A program made the translations under genes and the position numbers. Under the pieces are notes generated by a model, which saw only the letters and a list, made by a program, of their open reading frames with translations, did no database searches and was not told the origin of the DNA. Shown here piece by piece: positions 53,415-62,126 of a stretch of 64,000 nt of DNA. The stretch is from an uncultured Oscillospiraceae bacterium (GTDB taxonomy: Bacteria > Bacillota > Clostridia > Oscillospirales > Acutalibacteraceae). Positions within the stretch are counted from its first letter, which is position 1. The number at the start of each line of letters is the position of its first letter. The stretch lies in NCBI GenBank assembly GCA_900540865.1, contig UQHH01000002.1:1-64000 (forward strand), given 5' to 3'.

Positions 53415-55754
53415 ATGAATGCTGAAATATATTCGGTACGCAGCGGCAAGGAGGAAATGCAGGCGCTAAACAAGGCGCTTCCCTCCGTTATGGAAGAGCT
53501 GCGCCAGTCGGGCGTCAACATTCTCTATAAGACGGAGATGGACCCCGACCGCGTCAAAATACTGGAAGGAATCAACCAGTCTTTTGATTCCAAGGACGAT
53601 ATTGAATTAATCGTCATGGCAAACGCGCTCGACGGCAAAGAAGACAACGCCGCGTTTGAAGCGCTCTGCGGCCTTGCCGCAAACCATACGACGCCCGACC
53701 GGAAAAAGCTCAAGGAGCTGCACGAGCAGGGCCTGCCCGACCTCGTGATGGCGATGGATTTTCCCGCGCAGGAGGAGGAACAGGAGGACACTACCGCTCC
53801 CGCCTTTGCAAACGCGCTTTCCATGGGCAACATGGGAAACGGCTATGAAGGCTACTGCTTTTTCTGCTACGGCAAAAAGATTGTGCTGCTGCCAAAAGAG
53901 AGCCTGACGGGCGTACCCGTCGGACAGATGATAAAACAGGGCATTTATTTCGCCCTGACGAACAGCCCGCTCCCGGACGGGGAGCTAACGCAAAAGGGGG
54001 TATCTTTTATTCCAAAGCCAATTACACAGGATACTAAGAAGAAAAAAAAGAAGGGCTTCTGGAGCGGCGTCATCCCCAAAAAGGGCGACAGCGGCAAGGA
54101 GGTCGCGCGCAAAATCGTTTTAATCGTCGCGTCGCTTACGTTTCTTTTCACCGCGGGTTATTTAATCAATTACCTTGTTATCCAGCCGATGCTCAACGAC
54201 AATACCGTTCATGAAATACAGCAAACCGGACATATGGACGAACCTATAAAGGAAACCGACCCTAAAACCGGCGAGGTTTTGAACACGATTTCCCACGACT
54301 GGGACGCGCTCAAGAAAACCAACAAGGAAATCGTCGCCTGGCTGAAGATGGATAACACCGAATATCTCGACTATCCCGTTTTGCAGTCAAAGACGGATAC
54401 CATCAGTACCCAGAAATACCTGTATGCCGACTATAAGGGAAATTACAGCGGCTACGGAAGCCTGTTTATCGACTACCGCAGCAAGCAGGGCGCCGATTCC
54501 AAAAACGTGATTATCCACGGACACCATATGAACGACGGCCGTATGTTCGCGGGCTTGATGGGCTACGGGCGCACCACAGGCGACCTCGATTTTTACAAAA
54601 AGCATCCGGTTATCCGTTTCGATACGCCTGAGGGCGACGCGCAGTGGAAGGTTATTTCCGTTTATAAAACGAACACGCTCGAATCGCAGGGTGAATATTT
54701 TGATTACCTGACCGGCACGTTCGCAAGCGACGCCGAATTTATGAACTATGTTTATTTAATCCGTGAGCGCTCATTGTTCGATATTCCCGTAGACGTCAAC
54801 GAAAAAGACCAGCTGCTCACGCTCTCCACCTGCTCCTATGAATTCAGCGAGTTCCGTACGGTAGTCGTCGCGCGTAAGGTGCGCGACGGGGAAAGCGCCA
54901 AAGTAGACGTCAAAAAGGCCTCTATCAATTCCGACGCATTATGGCCAGACGTCTATTACAACACCTACGGTGGCTCAAAGCCGAAGGTCACGAGCTTTTC
55001 CAAAGCGTACAAGGCCGGGGAAATCGACTGGTACGACGGCAAGGGCAAGCTAAAGGGCAAGGAACGCGCTTTTACCCTCTACGATAACACAAAGAAGGAA
55101 GAGGAAACACAGGCGCCTACCGAGAAGGCAACCGCCGCGCCTGTTCAAAAAATTGAAAACATCAACATTTTTTTCGACCATTCCTCCGTTACGATGAATG
55201 TGGGCGATAAAAGTAAAATAGCCGTGCAGTGGAATCCCACAAACACGACCGATAAATCAGTTACATGGTATAATTCGAACATCAACGTAGTTTCGGTCGC
55301 CAGTAACGGTACGCTTACGGCGGTCGGCCCGGGAACGGCCACTGTGCGGGCAGTTACCAAAAACGGGAACCAGGCGGAATGCACCGTCAAGGTAATCCAA
55401 CCGGTTACCGGCATCAGCCTCAACTGGTCGGGCTATAACCTGAACATCGGTACGGCGGTACAGCTAAAGGTCAACGTATCCCCGTCGAACGCTTCCTATC
55501 CGGCCGTGACGTGGCGTTCCTCCAACGCGGCTGTCGCCACGGTCGATGCAAACGGGCTTGTAACGGCCAGGGGCGCCGGAACCGCTAAAATTACCGCTTC
55601 GACGGACAATGGATTGACGGCAACCTGTATCATAAAGGTCTATGCGCCTACGCCGCCCCCGAGCAGCTCGCAGCCTCCAACAAGCGCACCGGACAGCGGC
55701 ACTGACGCAGGAGCCGGCAATTCCGAACCCACTGCCACCAGTGCGGGACAGTAG
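53415..55754 (+). CDS. Class B sortase with cytoplasmic N-terminal domain and two Big2 domains
   Basis: A 779-residue membrane protein of unusual build. Residues 1-200 form a cytoplasmic domain resembling SseB-type enhancer proteins (weak), followed by a Lys-rich patch (208-213) and one membrane helix (about 232-256). The sortase domain (about 290-490) has the class B triad: His370 in IIHGHHM, Cys473 in TLSTC and Arg481 in EFRTVVVAR. Two bacterial Ig-like Big2 domains follow (about 593-665 and 670-745; SVTWYNSN and AVTWRSSN), then a Pro/Ser/Thr-rich tail. Sortases join sorting-signal proteins to the wall or build pili; no LPxTG-type substrate is encoded nearby. Housekeeping sortases are about 200-250 residues, so this is greatly enlarged. 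ATG with GGGAGG upstream. Confidence 0.9.
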   Translation: MNAEIYSVRSGKEEMQALNKALPSVMEELRQSGVNILYKTEMDPDRVKILEGINQSFDSKDDIELIVMANALDGKEDNAAFEALCGLAANHTTPDRKKLKELHEQGLPDLVMAMDFPAQEEEQEDTTAPAFANALSMGNMGNGYEGYCFFCYGKKIVLLPKESLTGVPVGQMIKQGIYFALTNSPLPDGELTQKGVSFIPKPITQDTKKKKKKGFWSGVIPKKGDSGKEVARKIVLIVASLTFLFTAGYLINYLVIQPMLNDNTVHEIQQTGHMDEPIKETDPKTGEVLNTISHDWDALKKTNKEIVAWLKMDNTEYLDYPVLQSKTDTISTQKYLYADYKGNYSGYGSLFIDYRSKQGADSKNVIIHGHHMNDGRMFAGLMGYGRTTGDLDFYKKHPVIRFDTPEGDAQWKVISVYKTNTLESQGEYFDYLTGTFASDAEFMNYVYLIRERSLFDIPVDVNEKDQLLTLSTCSYEFSEFRTVVVARKVRDGESAKVDVKKASINSDALWPDVYYNTYGGSKPKVTSFSKAYKAGEIDWYDGKGKLKGKERAFTLYDNTKKEEETQAPTEKATAAPVQKIENINIFFDHSSVTMNVGDKSKIAVQWNPTNTTDKSVTWYNSNINVVSVASNGTLTAVGPGTATVRAVTKNGNQAECTVKVIQPVTGISLNWSGYNLNIGTAVQLKVNVSPSNASYPAVTWRSSNAAVATVDANGLVTARGAGTAKITASTDNGLTATCIIKVYAPTPPPSSSQPPTSAPDSGTDAGAGNSEPTATSAGQ

Positions 55755-55786
55755 ATGAAACCCGAAAATAAGACGGTGATAATCAT

Positions 55787-56194
55787 ATGATAAAATGCGG
55801 ATTAATTTTTTATATGGCCCACCAGACCGGCTATTGCGAAACGGCAATTACCGGCTGTCTTGCGGCAGCCGGGCTGAGTCCCGTGGACATAAGCGCTGCT
55901 TTTTCCCCCGAGCTTCTTGTGGACGCTCTAAACAAAGCGTTCAGCCATGAAAACATTGTTTTTGTGGTGGGCGGCCTTGCAAGGAAGGATGAAAACAACT
56001 TAGCGGACGTGCTTTCCAAGGCGCTTTCCACGGGCAGCCCTCCCCAGGTAAAAAAAATAGACGGCCCTCAAGGCAAGGCGCAGGGCTATTATCTTAACAG
56101 CGGAAAACAAATATTGGTTGCACTGCCCGACGACCCGGAACAAATCCCTCTGCTGTGCAGTCCGGCGCTGCTTGCGGCCGCAAAAGAAGCATAA
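55787..56194 (+). CDS. Small protein with MoCF/CinA-like traces, function unknown
   Basis: A 135-residue soluble protein starting at an ATG with only a weak ribosome binding site, 32 bp after the sortase gene. The middle (IVFVVGGLARKDENNLADVLSKAL) and the end (GQYYLNSG-like turn, then ILVALPDDPEQIPLL) recall the GGLGPTxDD and LPGVPxEM blocks of molybdopterin-binding/CinA domains, but the key acidic residues are only partly kept and the protein is short. I treat this as a distant, perhaps degenerate, relative. No function is assigned. Confidence 0.6.
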   Translation: MIKCGLIFYMAHQTGYCETAITGCLAAAGLSPVDISAAFSPELLVDALNKAFSHENIVFVVGGLARKDENNLADVLSKALSTGSPPQVKKIDGPQGKAQGYYLNSGKQILVALPDDPEQIPLLCSPALLAAAKEA

Positions 56195-56214
56195 ATTTAT
56201 TTCCGAATATTTCA

Positions 56215-56243
56215 TTGACTTTTCTATTTTGCCGTGGTATACT
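56215..56243 (+). promoter_or_regulatory. Promoter of the cold shock gene
   Basis: TTGACT, 17-bp spacer, TATACT; it predicts a long leader of about 125 nt. Confidence 0.85.
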
Positions 56244-56271
56244 AATAAAAGTATTCAAAATGCTATCTTAG

Positions 56272-56328
56272 GCGCGCATGTTTTTGTAAGTCATGGTTCG
56301 TTTTGATGATTTACAAAAATGTGCGCGC
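56272..56328 (+). promoter_or_regulatory. Large leader hairpin of the cold shock mRNA
   Basis: GCGCGCATGTTTTTGTAA (56272-56289) pairs over 18 bp with TTACAAAAATGTGCGCGC (56311-56328), with two U-G wobbles, around a 21-nt loop. No T run follows, so it is not a plain terminator. Long structured leaders are typical of cspA-type genes and act in temperature-dependent stability or translation; this specific structure is not one I recognise. Confidence 0.7.
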
Positions 56329-56375
56329 TTTAAATTGCACCAACGGATATGAATTTTTTAGATGGAGGTACCAGA

Positions 56376-56588
56376 ATGAACAACGGTACAGTAAAATGGT
56401 TTAACTCAGAAAAAGGCTTTGGATTTATTTCCAACGACGACGGCAGCGGCGACGTATTCGTACATTTCTCCGCGATTGCTTCCGACGGCTACAAAACGCT
56501 CAACGAGGGCCAGAAGGTCACGTTTGATACGGAAGCCGACCCGAAGAACAGCAGCAAGGTAAGAGCGGTCAACGTTATCCCCTGCTGA
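56376..56588 (+). CDS. Cold shock protein (CspA family)
   Basis: A 70-residue single cold-shock domain. RNA-binding motifs RNP1 (KGFGFI) and RNP2 (VFVHF) are intact, preceded by the standard GTVKWFNSEKG start. The ATG at 56376 has GGAGG eight bases upstream, whereas the upstream in-frame ATG at 56349 does not. Such proteins bind single-stranded RNA and melt structure in the cold. A strong promoter, structured leader and own terminator make it a single-gene unit. Confidence 0.97.
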   Translation: MNNGTVKWFNSEKGFGFISNDDGSGDVFVHFSAIASDGYKTLNEGQKVTFDTEADPKNSSKVRAVNVIPC

Positions 56589-56610
56589 TTATCTGAACAA
56601 AACACAAAGC

Positions 56611-56645
56611 GTCCGGCGGAGCCTCTCGGTTCCGCCGGATTTTTG
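56611..56645 (+). terminator. Terminator of the cold shock gene
   Basis: TCCGGCGGA and TCCGCCGGA form a 9-bp stem, followed by TTTTTG. Confidence 0.88.
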
Positions 56646-56678
56646 TCTTAAAACGGCCCTTTTTTATAGAAACAGGAA

Positions 56679-56707
56679 TTGCAAAAATAGAAAAACCCTG
56701 ATATAAT
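56679..56707 (+). promoter_or_regulatory. Promoter of trmB
   Basis: TTGCAA, 17-bp spacer, TATAAT, about 40 bp before the start codon. Confidence 0.75.
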
Positions 56708-56747
56708 AAAGTGATATTTTGAGCATGTTTACATTATGGTGAAGCAT

Positions 56748-57404
56748 ATGAGGATGAGAAGAAAGCCCTGGGCGCGTCCCGAGCTTGCCGCGTGCAAATT
56801 TTTTGTAGACAATCCCCCGGAAAACAGGGGAAAATGGGCAGATTGGTTTCCAAAAAAACAGCCGCTGCACCTGGAGCTAGGCTGCGGAAAGGGCGGGTTT
56901 ATGGCGCAGCTTGCTCTGCAAAACCCAAATATCAATTATCTCGCGGTCGACATCAAAAGCGAGGTGCTCGCGGTTGGCCGGCGCAATATCGTCAGGCTTT
57001 TTGAAGAAAACGGCCAAACAGTCGATAATATCGCGCTGATGTCGCAGGATATTGAGCGAATTGACCAGACGCTCTCTCCCGACGACCAAATCGAGCGCAT
57101 TTACATCAATTTTTGTAATCCCTGGCCGAAGGCCAAGCATAAAAAGCGCAGGCTCACCTTCCCAAAACAGTTGAAGCTTTATAAAGCCTTTTTGGTGAAG
57201 GACGGGGAAATCCGTTTTAAAACGGACGACAAAGAGCTTTTCTACGACAGCCTTGGCTATTTTGAAGAGGCGGGCTTTTCTGTCGTTTACCGCACGGACG
57301 ACCTGCGCCGCAGCGGCGTTGCTGACAACATTGAAACCGAGCACGAAAAAATGTTTACGGAGATGGGCAAGCCTATCTATTACTGTATAGCAATAAACCG
57401 GTAA
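56748..57404 (+). CDS. trmB: tRNA (guanine-46-N7)-methyltransferase
   Basis: It methylates G46 in the tRNA variable loop using SAM. I chose the ATG at 56748, giving the family-typical MRMRRKPWARPE; the ATG at 56736 adds four residues and cannot be excluded, as neither has a strong ribosome binding site. The 218-residue protein has the SAM motif LELGCGKGGF, AVDIKSEV, and the signature block INFCNPWPK...KHKKRRLT. In well-studied TrmB the block reads FSDPWPK; here the catalytic-position Asp is Asn, which may be a lineage variant. Confidence 0.93.
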   Translation: MRMRRKPWARPELAACKFFVDNPPENRGKWADWFPKKQPLHLELGCGKGGFMAQLALQNPNINYLAVDIKSEVLAVGRRNIVRLFEENGQTVDNIALMSQDIERIDQTLSPDDQIERIYINFCNPWPKAKHKKRRLTFPKQLKLYKAFLVKDGEIRFKTDDKELFYDSLGYFEEAGFSVVYRTDDLRRSGVADNIETEHEKMFTEMGKPIYYCIAINR

Positions 57405-57439
57405 CATACCGGTTATCCCAGTGTAAAGGAGGACGGGGC

Positions 57440-58801
57440 ATGAAACGAAAGATAGCAGCGGTTGTTTTGGCCGCGCTTTTGGCAGGCCTTACGCTTACCG
57501 GCTGCACGCCGTCAGGCTTTGACAATTCGGATTTGCTGCGCCCGCCCCGCGCCACGGGAGACAAGGCGGAAATCCAGGAGGTTATCGAAGCAAAGGCGGG
57601 CGGCGATTACACGCTGAAATATCCGCAGAACGGCGACTACCATTCCGCTATTACAACAACCGACCTCGACGGCGACGGAACGCCAGAGGCCATCGCCCTG
57701 TACAGGCCGGCGGGAGATTCCTCCGCAACGCACGTCCTGTTTATCAAAGAGATAGACGGCGTCTGGCAGGAAATCGGGGATTTTACCAACCAGAATACGG
57801 AGGTTGATAAAATATGCCTCGGGGATCTCGACGGGGACGGTAAAAACGAGGTAATCGTCAGCTGGAGCAATTTTGTTGCCCCAGTCAACCAGATGACCGC
57901 CTACACCTTCAACGGAAACCACACAACCGAGCATACCGTTTCCGAAACCTATTCGCAAATAGTCGTGGAGGATTTGACGGGCGACGGCCACGACGATATT
58001 ATTCTGCTGTCGCTTGGCGCCTCTGAAATTCCGGCTACCGCGAAGCTTTTGCAGTTCAACCCGGAGGTTCAATCGCTGTTTGTCCGTTCCGTTACGGAAA
58101 TGAGCAACAGCGTCACCCGCTACGCAAGCGTACAGAAGGGAAGGACCTCCGACGGTAAAAACGCCGTTTTCGTGGACGGTATTTCTCCCAACAGCACCAT
58201 GACGACAGAGGTTTTGTATTGGAACGAAGCCGATTCTTCACTTAAGAACCCGCTTTATGATACATCGGACAAAAACATGCCGAAAAATGAGACGGAGCGT
58301 GTCAGCTCTACGATTTGCAAGGATATCGACAGCAACGGCGTAATGGATATACCAATCGTCGGGCTGATGAAAAAGCAGGTGTTTGAAAAGGATGAAACCG
58401 TCTGTAACCAGACGAATTGGAATTCCATCAGCACAAAGGACGCAAAGCTGCAGACGGTAATGGAAACCGTTATCAACGCAACCGACGGCTATTATTTTAT
58501 TCTCCCAGACAAGTGGAAAAACAAAGTAACGGCACGCATCGATACCACCGCGCGCAGCATGACATTTTATGAATGGAAGACTGAGGGCAGGATACAAAGC
58601 AAGGGAAGCGTCCTGCTGACCATACAGGTTTTCACCCAAAAGGACTGGGCCGAGCGCAAGGATACAAGCGGGTTTGTCGAGCTGCTGGGCAGCTCAGGGC
58701 TGACTTACGCGGTCAATATCCCGCAGGAGGGCTCGAGCCTGCTGCTTCCTATGAGTGAAATCGACAGTAATTTGGAGCTGCTTAACAGCAACGCATCGTA
58801 A
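57440..58801 (+). CDS. Lipoprotein with FG-GAP/VCBS-like calcium-binding repeats
   Basis: A 453-residue lipoprotein: basic start, hydrophobic stretch, lipobox LTGC (Cys22). Three EF-hand-like Ca loops mark beta-propeller blades: DLDGDGTPEA, DLDGDGKNEV and DLTGDGHDDI, with a fourth, degenerate one at DIDSNGVMDI. The C-terminal part (about 340-453) is a separate domain. FG-GAP/VCBS propellers usually bind ligands or other proteins at the surface. It lies 25 bp before a response regulator and its kinase, and no promoter separates them, so it may be an accessory sensor or a marker of envelope state. Function not known. ATG with AAAGGAGG upstream. Confidence 0.8.
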   Translation: MKRKIAAVVLAALLAGLTLTGCTPSGFDNSDLLRPPRATGDKAEIQEVIEAKAGGDYTLKYPQNGDYHSAITTTDLDGDGTPEAIALYRPAGDSSATHVLFIKEIDGVWQEIGDFTNQNTEVDKICLGDLDGDGKNEVIVSWSNFVAPVNQMTAYTFNGNHTTEHTVSETYSQIVVEDLTGDGHDDIILLSLGASEIPATAKLLQFNPEVQSLFVRSVTEMSNSVTRYASVQKGRTSDGKNAVFVDGISPNSTMTTEVLYWNEADSSLKNPLYDTSDKNMPKNETERVSSTICKDIDSNGVMDIPIVGLMKKQVFEKDETVCNQTNWNSISTKDAKLQTVMETVINATDGYYFILPDKWKNKVTARIDTTARSMTFYEWKTEGRIQSKGSVLLTIQVFTQKDWAERKDTSGFVELLGSSGLTYAVNIPQEGSSLLLPMSEIDSNLELLNSNAS

Positions 58802-58825
58802 CACAGCGGGAAAGGAAGGACAAAA

Positions 58826-59527
58826 ATGAAAAAAATATTGGTATGTGAAGATGAAGCGACCATCCGCGATTTTGTCGTTATCAATCTGACGCGGGCTGGA
58901 TATGACGTGGTTGAGGCCGACTGCGGCGAGGCCGCCCTCCAGAAATATGACGAGATGGGCGGGGATTTTGACGTCGCTATTCTCGATATTATGATGCCCG
59001 GCATCGACGGCTTTGCCGTATGCAAGGAGCTTAGGAGCCGCAACGGAAGCATCGGCATCATTATGCTGACCGCGCGCACGCAGGAGATGGACAAGGTGAC
59101 CGGCCTGATGCTCGGCGCGGACGATTACGTCACAAAGCCGTTTTCCCCGTCAGAGCTTGTTGCGCGTGTGGACGCTTTGCACAGAAGGGTCGTGCTTGCG
59201 CAGCAGCGTGACGAAAACAATTTTAAGGAAGAGCTCAAGTCCGGCGACTTTGTTTTAAACCTGCGAAACCGCGCCTTGCTCAAAAACGGAAAGATGATTG
59301 AGCTGACGCAGGTGGAATTTCAAATTATGGAATACTTCTTCTCGAATCCCGGCACGGCGCTCGACCGCACTGATATACTCACGCATGTATGGGGCGACCA
59401 GTATGTGGGCGAAGAAAAAATCGTCGACGTAAACATCCGCCGCCTGCGGATGAAAATCGAGGATGAGCCGAGCAACCCCAAGCACATCGTAACCGTTTGG
59501 GGGCTTGGATATAAATGGGACGCCTGA
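58826..59527 (+). CDS. OmpR/PhoB-family response regulator
   Basis: A 233-residue two-component regulator. The receiver domain has the phospho-acceptor Asp54 (ILDIMMPG), the switch Thr82 (MLTART) and Lys104 (TKPF). The winged-helix DNA-binding domain (about 135-232) ends with the standard VWGLGYKW. It is encoded 25 bp after the FG-GAP lipoprotein and 50 bp before its partner kinase. The start ATG has GGAAAGGA upstream. Targets cannot be inferred. Confidence 0.95.
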   Translation: MKKILVCEDEATIRDFVVINLTRAGYDVVEADCGEAALQKYDEMGGDFDVAILDIMMPGIDGFAVCKELRSRNGSIGIIMLTARTQEMDKVTGLMLGADDYVTKPFSPSELVARVDALHRRVVLAQQRDENNFKEELKSGDFVLNLRNRALLKNGKMIELTQVEFQIMEYFFSNPGTALDRTDILTHVWGDQYVGEEKIVDVNIRRLRMKIEDEPSNPKHIVTVWGLGYKWDA

Positions 59528-59577
59528 TTGATTCCAGGCAGCTTTAAAAATGCTTTAAGAAGGGGGGCTGACCACAA

Positions 59578-61005
59578 ATGAAAAAGGGCATTACGCGCCG
59601 CTGGCTTGTCAATACGCTCGGCGTTATTCTTGCAATCCTTGTAACAATCATTGTGGTGCTATCCTTCTCGATTCAGACGTTCTATTACAACGGAATCCAA
59701 CAGACCATCAGCGGACGCAGCAATGAGCTTGTAAACTTTTTCGGCAACTACACGGCAGCCGACACAGAGCAGTTCAACACGACCGCGCGTGAATACGTCG
59801 AGAATTTTCCGGACAAAGAGCTGATGGAGCTGATGGTCGTCAACAGCTACGGCAAGGTTATTATTACCTCGACCGGCTTTGCCCCGGACGAAACACAGGC
59901 TATGCCCGACTATGAGCAGGCCAAAAATGACCCCGAGGGCTTTGGCCTATGGACCGGAAAATTAAGCTCTGGTGAAGAGGTTATGACCGCGGCCCGCGTC
60001 ATCCAAAATTCCAACGGGGAAACCATCGGCGCGGTCCGGTACGCCGTCTCCCTAGAGGCTGCCAACCGCAAGATATTCCTGTCTATAACGGCGCTTATTC
60101 TCGCGGGGCTTTTTATCACGTTCTTCGTCGTTATCTCCGGCGCTTATTTTATCCGCTCCATCGTCAACCCGGTGCGTGAAATGAGCGCGACAGCTAACCG
60201 GATTGCGCAGGGCGATTTCAACGCGAAGCTCGATAAAATGTACGACGACGAAATCGGTGAGCTGTCCGATTCCATCAATTATATGGCGCACGAGCTTGCC
60301 GCGTCGGAAAAAATGAAAAACGATTTTATCTCCTCCGTTTCGCATGAGCTGCGCACACCGCTTACCGCTATCAAGGGCTGGGCGGAGACGATGCAGCTCG
60401 GCGGTGTTTCCGACCCGAAAACCATGGAAAAGGGCATGTCGGTCATCGTCAAGGAGTCGGAGCGTTTGACGGGCATCGTCGAGGAGCTGCTCGACTTTTC
60501 ACGAATCCAGAGCGGCAGGATGGTGCTGATGATGGATAAAATCGATTTGCTCGCGGAGCTCGACGAGGCGATTTATATGCTGCGTGAACGCGCGCTGGGC
60601 GAAAACAAGCATTTGCTTTACGACGAGCCCGACCACGTCCCCCCTGTGATGGGCGACAAAAACAGGCTGCGGCAGGTCTTTATCAATATCATGGACAACG
60701 CCCTGAAATATACGCCGGCAAGCGGCGTCATCGGTATCCAGGTAACAAGCGACGCAGACAGCATCAAAATTGCCATCAGCGACAACGGCTGCGGTATCCC
60801 CGCGGCTCATATGCCCCATATCAAGGATAAATTTTATAAGGCGAACCAGACGGTGCGCGGCTCCGGCATCGGCCTTGCGGTCGCGGACGAAATTATGCAG
60901 CTTCACGGCGGCTCGCTCGATATTGAAAGCACAGAGGGCATCGGCACCACTGTTACGCTTACCATCCCCGTTTTACACGAGGAAGAAGAGCAGGAGCAGG
61001 CATAA
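59578..61005 (+). CDS. Sensor histidine kinase
   Basis: A 475-residue membrane kinase. Helix 1 (about 12-33) and helix 2 (about 165-192) enclose an outside sensor region of about 130 residues with a PAS/Cache-like strand pattern (LMELMVVNSYGKVIITS). HAMP (about 192-246), the phospho-acceptor His256 in SVSHELRTPL, and the ATPase domain with N box NIMDNALKYTP, G1 SDNGCGIP and G2 GSGIGLAV follow. The layout is that of WalK/PhoR-class kinases acting with OmpR-type regulators, here the preceding gene. The stop codon lies inside a terminator hairpin. Confidence 0.95.
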   Translation: MKKGITRRWLVNTLGVILAILVTIIVVLSFSIQTFYYNGIQQTISGRSNELVNFFGNYTAADTEQFNTTAREYVENFPDKELMELMVVNSYGKVIITSTGFAPDETQAMPDYEQAKNDPEGFGLWTGKLSSGEEVMTAARVIQNSNGETIGAVRYAVSLEAANRKIFLSITALILAGLFITFFVVISGAYFIRSIVNPVREMSATANRIAQGDFNAKLDKMYDDEIGELSDSINYMAHELAASEKMKNDFISSVSHELRTPLTAIKGWAETMQLGGVSDPKTMEKGMSVIVKESERLTGIVEELLDFSRIQSGRMVLMMDKIDLLAELDEAIYMLRERALGENKHLLYDEPDHVPPVMGDKNRLRQVFINIMDNALKYTPASGVIGIQVTSDADSIKIAISDNGCGIPAAHMPHIKDKFYKANQTVRGSGIGLAVADEIMQLHGGSLDIESTEGIGTTVTLTIPVLHEEEEQEQA

Positions 61006-61020
61006 AGCCTGTTCCTTTTT
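60992..61020 (+). terminator. Terminator overlapping the kinase stop codon
   Basis: AGGAGCAGGC and GCCTGTTCCT pair (one wobble) around ATAAA, followed by TTTTT. It ends the lipoprotein-regulator-kinase operon. Confidence 0.75.
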
Positions 61021-61153
61021 ACTGTGCGAAATTCATGATAATTTAACAAATCGTCCCTGAAAAACGATTATAATGTCATTGCAGGCAAATCATTTTCTTT
61101 TATATAAATTATATCGGATTGTCCGCTTGCGGCAGACCGGACAGGAGAATAAA

Positions 61154-62122
61154 ATGGCGACAGATAAAACAAAAAGGATTACCTCCATCGGCGGCAGCGC
61201 TTTGATTGAGGGCATTATGATGCGCGGGCCGAAACGCACGACCGTTGCGGTGCGCGTGGGAGAAGACGAAATTTATACGGAGGACCTCCCCTTCAAAAGC
61301 CTTGCGGAACGCTTTAAATTATTCCGTTTGCCCCTCATCCGCGGCGTTGGGGGACTTATCGATTCCATGCGCCTGAGCTTTAAGGCGCTGTCCCTTTCGG
61401 CTGAAAAGGCAATGGACAGCATTCCTGAGGACGAGCAGGAGCAGCCCTCCAAATTTGAGCAGTGGATTGACCGCGTATTTGGCGACAAGTTTATGAAGGT
61501 ACTGATGATTTTCGCTGCCGTTATCGGCGTAGCGCTCGCTATCGGGCTGTTTTTCGTGCTTCCCACATGGCTTTACAATATCACCTCGAACGCGGCAACC
61601 TTCTTGCAGGGCAACATGCTGTTCCGCAGCGTTTTTGAAGGCGTTTTACGAATCGGCCTGTTTCTCTTATACGTCATCTTGTGCACACGCATGAGCGATA
61701 TGAAGCGCGTGTTCCAGTACCACGGCGCAGAACATAAGACCATTTTCTGCTATGAAAACGAAGAAGAGCTGACGGTCGAAAACGTGCGCAGGCAAAGCCG
61801 GTTCCATCCCCGCTGCGGTACGAGCTTTATGATTATTATGCTGCTTCTGGGCATCATCATCGGACTGTTCGTCCCGTTTACGAACCCGTTTCTGCGCAGT
61901 GCAGTCAAGATTCTGCTTCTCCCGCTTTCCTGCGGGCTCGGCTACGAGCTGATTAAGCTCTGCGGAAAATACGACAACGCGTTTACAAGGGTTATCGCAG
62001 CGCCCGGCCTATGGGCGCAGCGCATTACGACAAAAGAGCCGGACGACACGATGATTGAGGTCGCAATTAAAGCGATGAAATCCGTCATCCCGGAGGACGG
62101 CTCCGACCTTCTGAAAAAGTAA
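61154..62122 (+). CDS. DUF1385 membrane protein (YqhQ-like)
   Basis: The ATG at 61154 has AGGAG nine bases upstream and gives 322 residues. Signature blocks of DUF1385 are clear: GGSALIEGIMMRGP, RGVGGLIDS, YHGAEHKTIFCYE and RFHPRCGTSF, plus four or so hydrophobic segments between about 115 and 290. The family occurs throughout Gram-positive bacteria, often next to prmC/prfA as here, but has no established biochemical role. A -10 TATAAT at 61069-61074 with a poor -35 may be its promoter. prmC starts 4 bp after its stop, so the two are coupled. Confidence 0.92.
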   Translation: MATDKTKRITSIGGSALIEGIMMRGPKRTTVAVRVGEDEIYTEDLPFKSLAERFKLFRLPLIRGVGGLIDSMRLSFKALSLSAEKAMDSIPEDEQEQPSKFEQWIDRVFGDKFMKVLMIFAAVIGVALAIGLFFVLPTWLYNITSNAATFLQGNMLFRSVFEGVLRIGLFLLYVILCTRMSDMKRVFQYHGAEHKTIFCYENEEELTVENVRRQSRFHPRCGTSFMIIMLLLGIIIGLFVPFTNPFLRSAVKILLLPLSCGLGYELIKLCGKYDNAFTRVIAAPGLWAQRITTKEPDDTMIEVAIKAMKSVIPEDGSDLLKK

Positions 62123-62126
62123 TGCC

